Under the pieces are notes generated by a model, which saw only the letters and a list, made by a program, of their open reading frames with translations, was not told the DNA's origin and did no database searches. From assembly GCF_040954645.1 (NCBI RefSeq), contig NC_092811.1, positions 86,915,199 to 86,979,198 on the forward strand: a DNA stretch of 64,000 bases, in the 5' to 3' direction. Below, in pieces: positions 62,690 to 64,000 of this stretch. Each line of letters opens with the position of its first letter. Position 1 is the first letter of the stretch. The position numbers and the translations under genes are program-made. This stretch comes from Diabrotica undecimpunctata (lineage: Eukaryota; Arthropoda; Insecta; Coleoptera; Chrysomelidae).

Positions 62690-63790
62690 TATGATGCTAT
62701 GTATGTACCAAATGAGGTCTCTCAAGCACTACACAATAATCTTTACACTGCCACTGTTTTCTGTGACTATGCCAAAGCTTTTGATTGTGTAAATCACGAC
62801 ATTTTGATAAAAAAAAAAAAACAAAATTTCTATGGAATTCGAGGTATTTCTTTGAATTGGTTCCAATCTTACTTAGGGAATAGGAAATAACTAGTTATAG
62901 CAAATGATACAGCTTCTAGTCATAAAAGCATTGTATGTGGAGTACCACAAGGTTCAGTGTTGGGTCCTATACTTTTCCTTATCTTTATAATTAACATCAC
63001 CAACTTAAAACCGATGGAAATATTTTTCTTTTTGCTGATGATACCAGTATTACCTGGAGAAACTCTAATATTGCAATTCTAGTCAGACTCTAATTTACTC
63101 TCTATTAATGAACCTGTGATGTAGCCATACGCTAAATAAATAAATCTCTGTTAACGTGGATAAGACAGTAGCATTATCCTACAAAGCTCTTCAATCCTTG
63201 CTTCTTAATAATAGCCAGATCAGTATCATCGATTCTGTAAAATTTCTTGGTATTTTTATAGTCAGCAACCTTAAATGGTCCCTTCATATCGATTTGTTAA
63301 GTAAGAAACTAACCTCAGCCTGCTATGCAACAAGATCTGTTTTGAAGAAAATTAATTTAGCATCTTCCAAAATAACATATTTTTCTTTGTTCGAGTCTCA
63401 TCTTCGATATGGTCTTCTTTTTTGGGGTTCTAGAACAGCTGCCCAAACTGACAGTTGTTTTTAAATTACAAACAAAAAAGAGCAATACGGTATCTTTTTG
63501 GTCTCGGTAAAATAACATATTGCAGAAGATACTTCAAAAATTACGGGATTTTAAGTCTTCCTTCTTTATATATTTTAGAAACTGTTTGCTTAATTCGTAA
63601 ACGCCTACATGTTTTTTTTAGGAAGACCTAATCATGACTAGAAAGAAATCTATATTATATTCAGTAAAAAGATTATACAACCATCTCCCTTTGCAACTTA
63701 AATCTGCAACTTCTTTCCTTAAGTTCCGTTAAAGAACAAAAACCTATCTATCTGAAAGACCATATTATTCAGTAGAAGAGTTTCTTAACG
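62690..63790 (+). pseudogene. LINE G: CR1/L2-like reverse transcriptase relic
   Basis: TVFCDYAKAFDCVNHDILI (about 62,753-62,810; motif A), FYGIRGISLNWFQSYLGNRK (about 62,828-62,887), CGVPQGSVLGPILFLIFIIN (about 62,937-62,995), then FADDT-like FCFLLMIP in a shifted frame (about 63,025-63,050). A 102-codon open stretch (63,156-63,464) holds SVKFLGIFIVSNLKWSLHID and LFESHLRYGLLFWGS, the C-terminal part. An A12 run at about 62,811 disturbs the frame. It is of the same broad clade as LINE F but clearly another family. 5'-truncated and inactive. Confidence 0.85.
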
Positions 63791-64000
63791 AATAGCTTTA
63801 TGTACAAGTAACCAAAGTATTTGTATAAATATATATTTGAGTATCACATGCAGAAACTTAAACGTATTAGTTCGTAAGGATTTATTATGCAATTTGCAAT
63901 TTATTTAAATTTTGCAATACATTGTGTATTTTATTATCTTTGATTTTGTGATATTGACGATTTATGTAATTTCAGTAAATTTTAAATTGTTATTTTTCTA
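63791..64000. other. AT-rich tail of LINE G and beyond
   Basis: Probably the 3' untranslated region of LINE G; no poly-A or simple-repeat tail is seen before the window ends. Confidence 0.4.

Overview
This window is eukaryotic, AT-rich and almost entirely transposable-element DNA. It looks like a large, repeat-rich insect genome. The set of families supports this: P-element/THAP, piggyBac, Tc1-mariner, pogo/Tigger, PIF/Harbinger, hAT, Penelope-like, RTE, I-like, jockey/CR1-like LINEs and gypsy. Short GT-AG introns inside the P-element and piggyBac genes agree. The species cannot be read from the sequence; a beetle is only a guess. No rRNA, functional tRNA, CRISPR array or confident host gene is visible.

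Layout. 1-11,513: a P-element-like (THAP) transposase gene on the + strand, split by three insertions: a jockey-like LINE 3' end (1-1318), a decayed I-like LINE B (2291-7755, 13-bp target duplication) and a mariner-like element with ~440-bp inverted repeats (8880-11081). 12,013-16,222: an inverted-repeat element whose left arm received piggyBac 1 (12,062-15,194). 16,775-21,134: a second inverted-repeat structure (360-380-bp arms) enclosing a GC-rich tandem repeat and piggyBac 2 (17,834-20,498). 21,240-23,921: a mariner relic, then a 167-bp-arm palindrome whose arms each carry a hammerhead-ribozyme-like motif. 23,922-26,585: a Tigger/pogo element. 27,046-28,112: a non-autonomous inverted-repeat element holding a tRNA-like stretch and a TA microsatellite.

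28,650-38,700: a Penelope-like relic with GIY-YIG endonuclease. piggyBac 3 (30,972-38,700) sits near its 3' end, and piggyBac 3 is itself split by LINE C (32,748-38,148). LINE C is the best preserved element: perfect 13-bp target duplication, poly-A tail, an intact 1239-aa ORF2 and a 337-aa ORF1. 39,639-46,432: a second Tigger element filled with a Harbinger fragment, a piggyBac fragment, near-intact piggyBac 4 (40,945-43,855) and a second Harbinger element with MADF and transposase genes. 46,920-51,000: two RTE LINEs. 51,356-54,644: an internally deleted gypsy element. 55,242-55,897: a MITE. 55,985-59,497: a hAT element containing an RTE 3' end and a Tigger-derived insert. 59,510-61,660 and 62,690-63,790: CR1/L2-like LINEs. 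Between them lie three short phase-1 exon candidates (61,930-62,275), the only hint of a non-transposon gene.

How the parts relate. The genes serve element mobility, not one host pathway. Insertion order can be read in several places: LINE C entered piggyBac 3, which had entered a Penelope-like relic; LINE A, LINE B and mariner entered the P element; piggyBac 4 entered Tigger 2. The most interesting points are a stop codon at the same place in ORF1 of LINEs B and C followed by a conserved domain, a shared 3'-terminal stem-loop in those LINEs, the hammerhead-like motifs, and the phase-consistent exon series.
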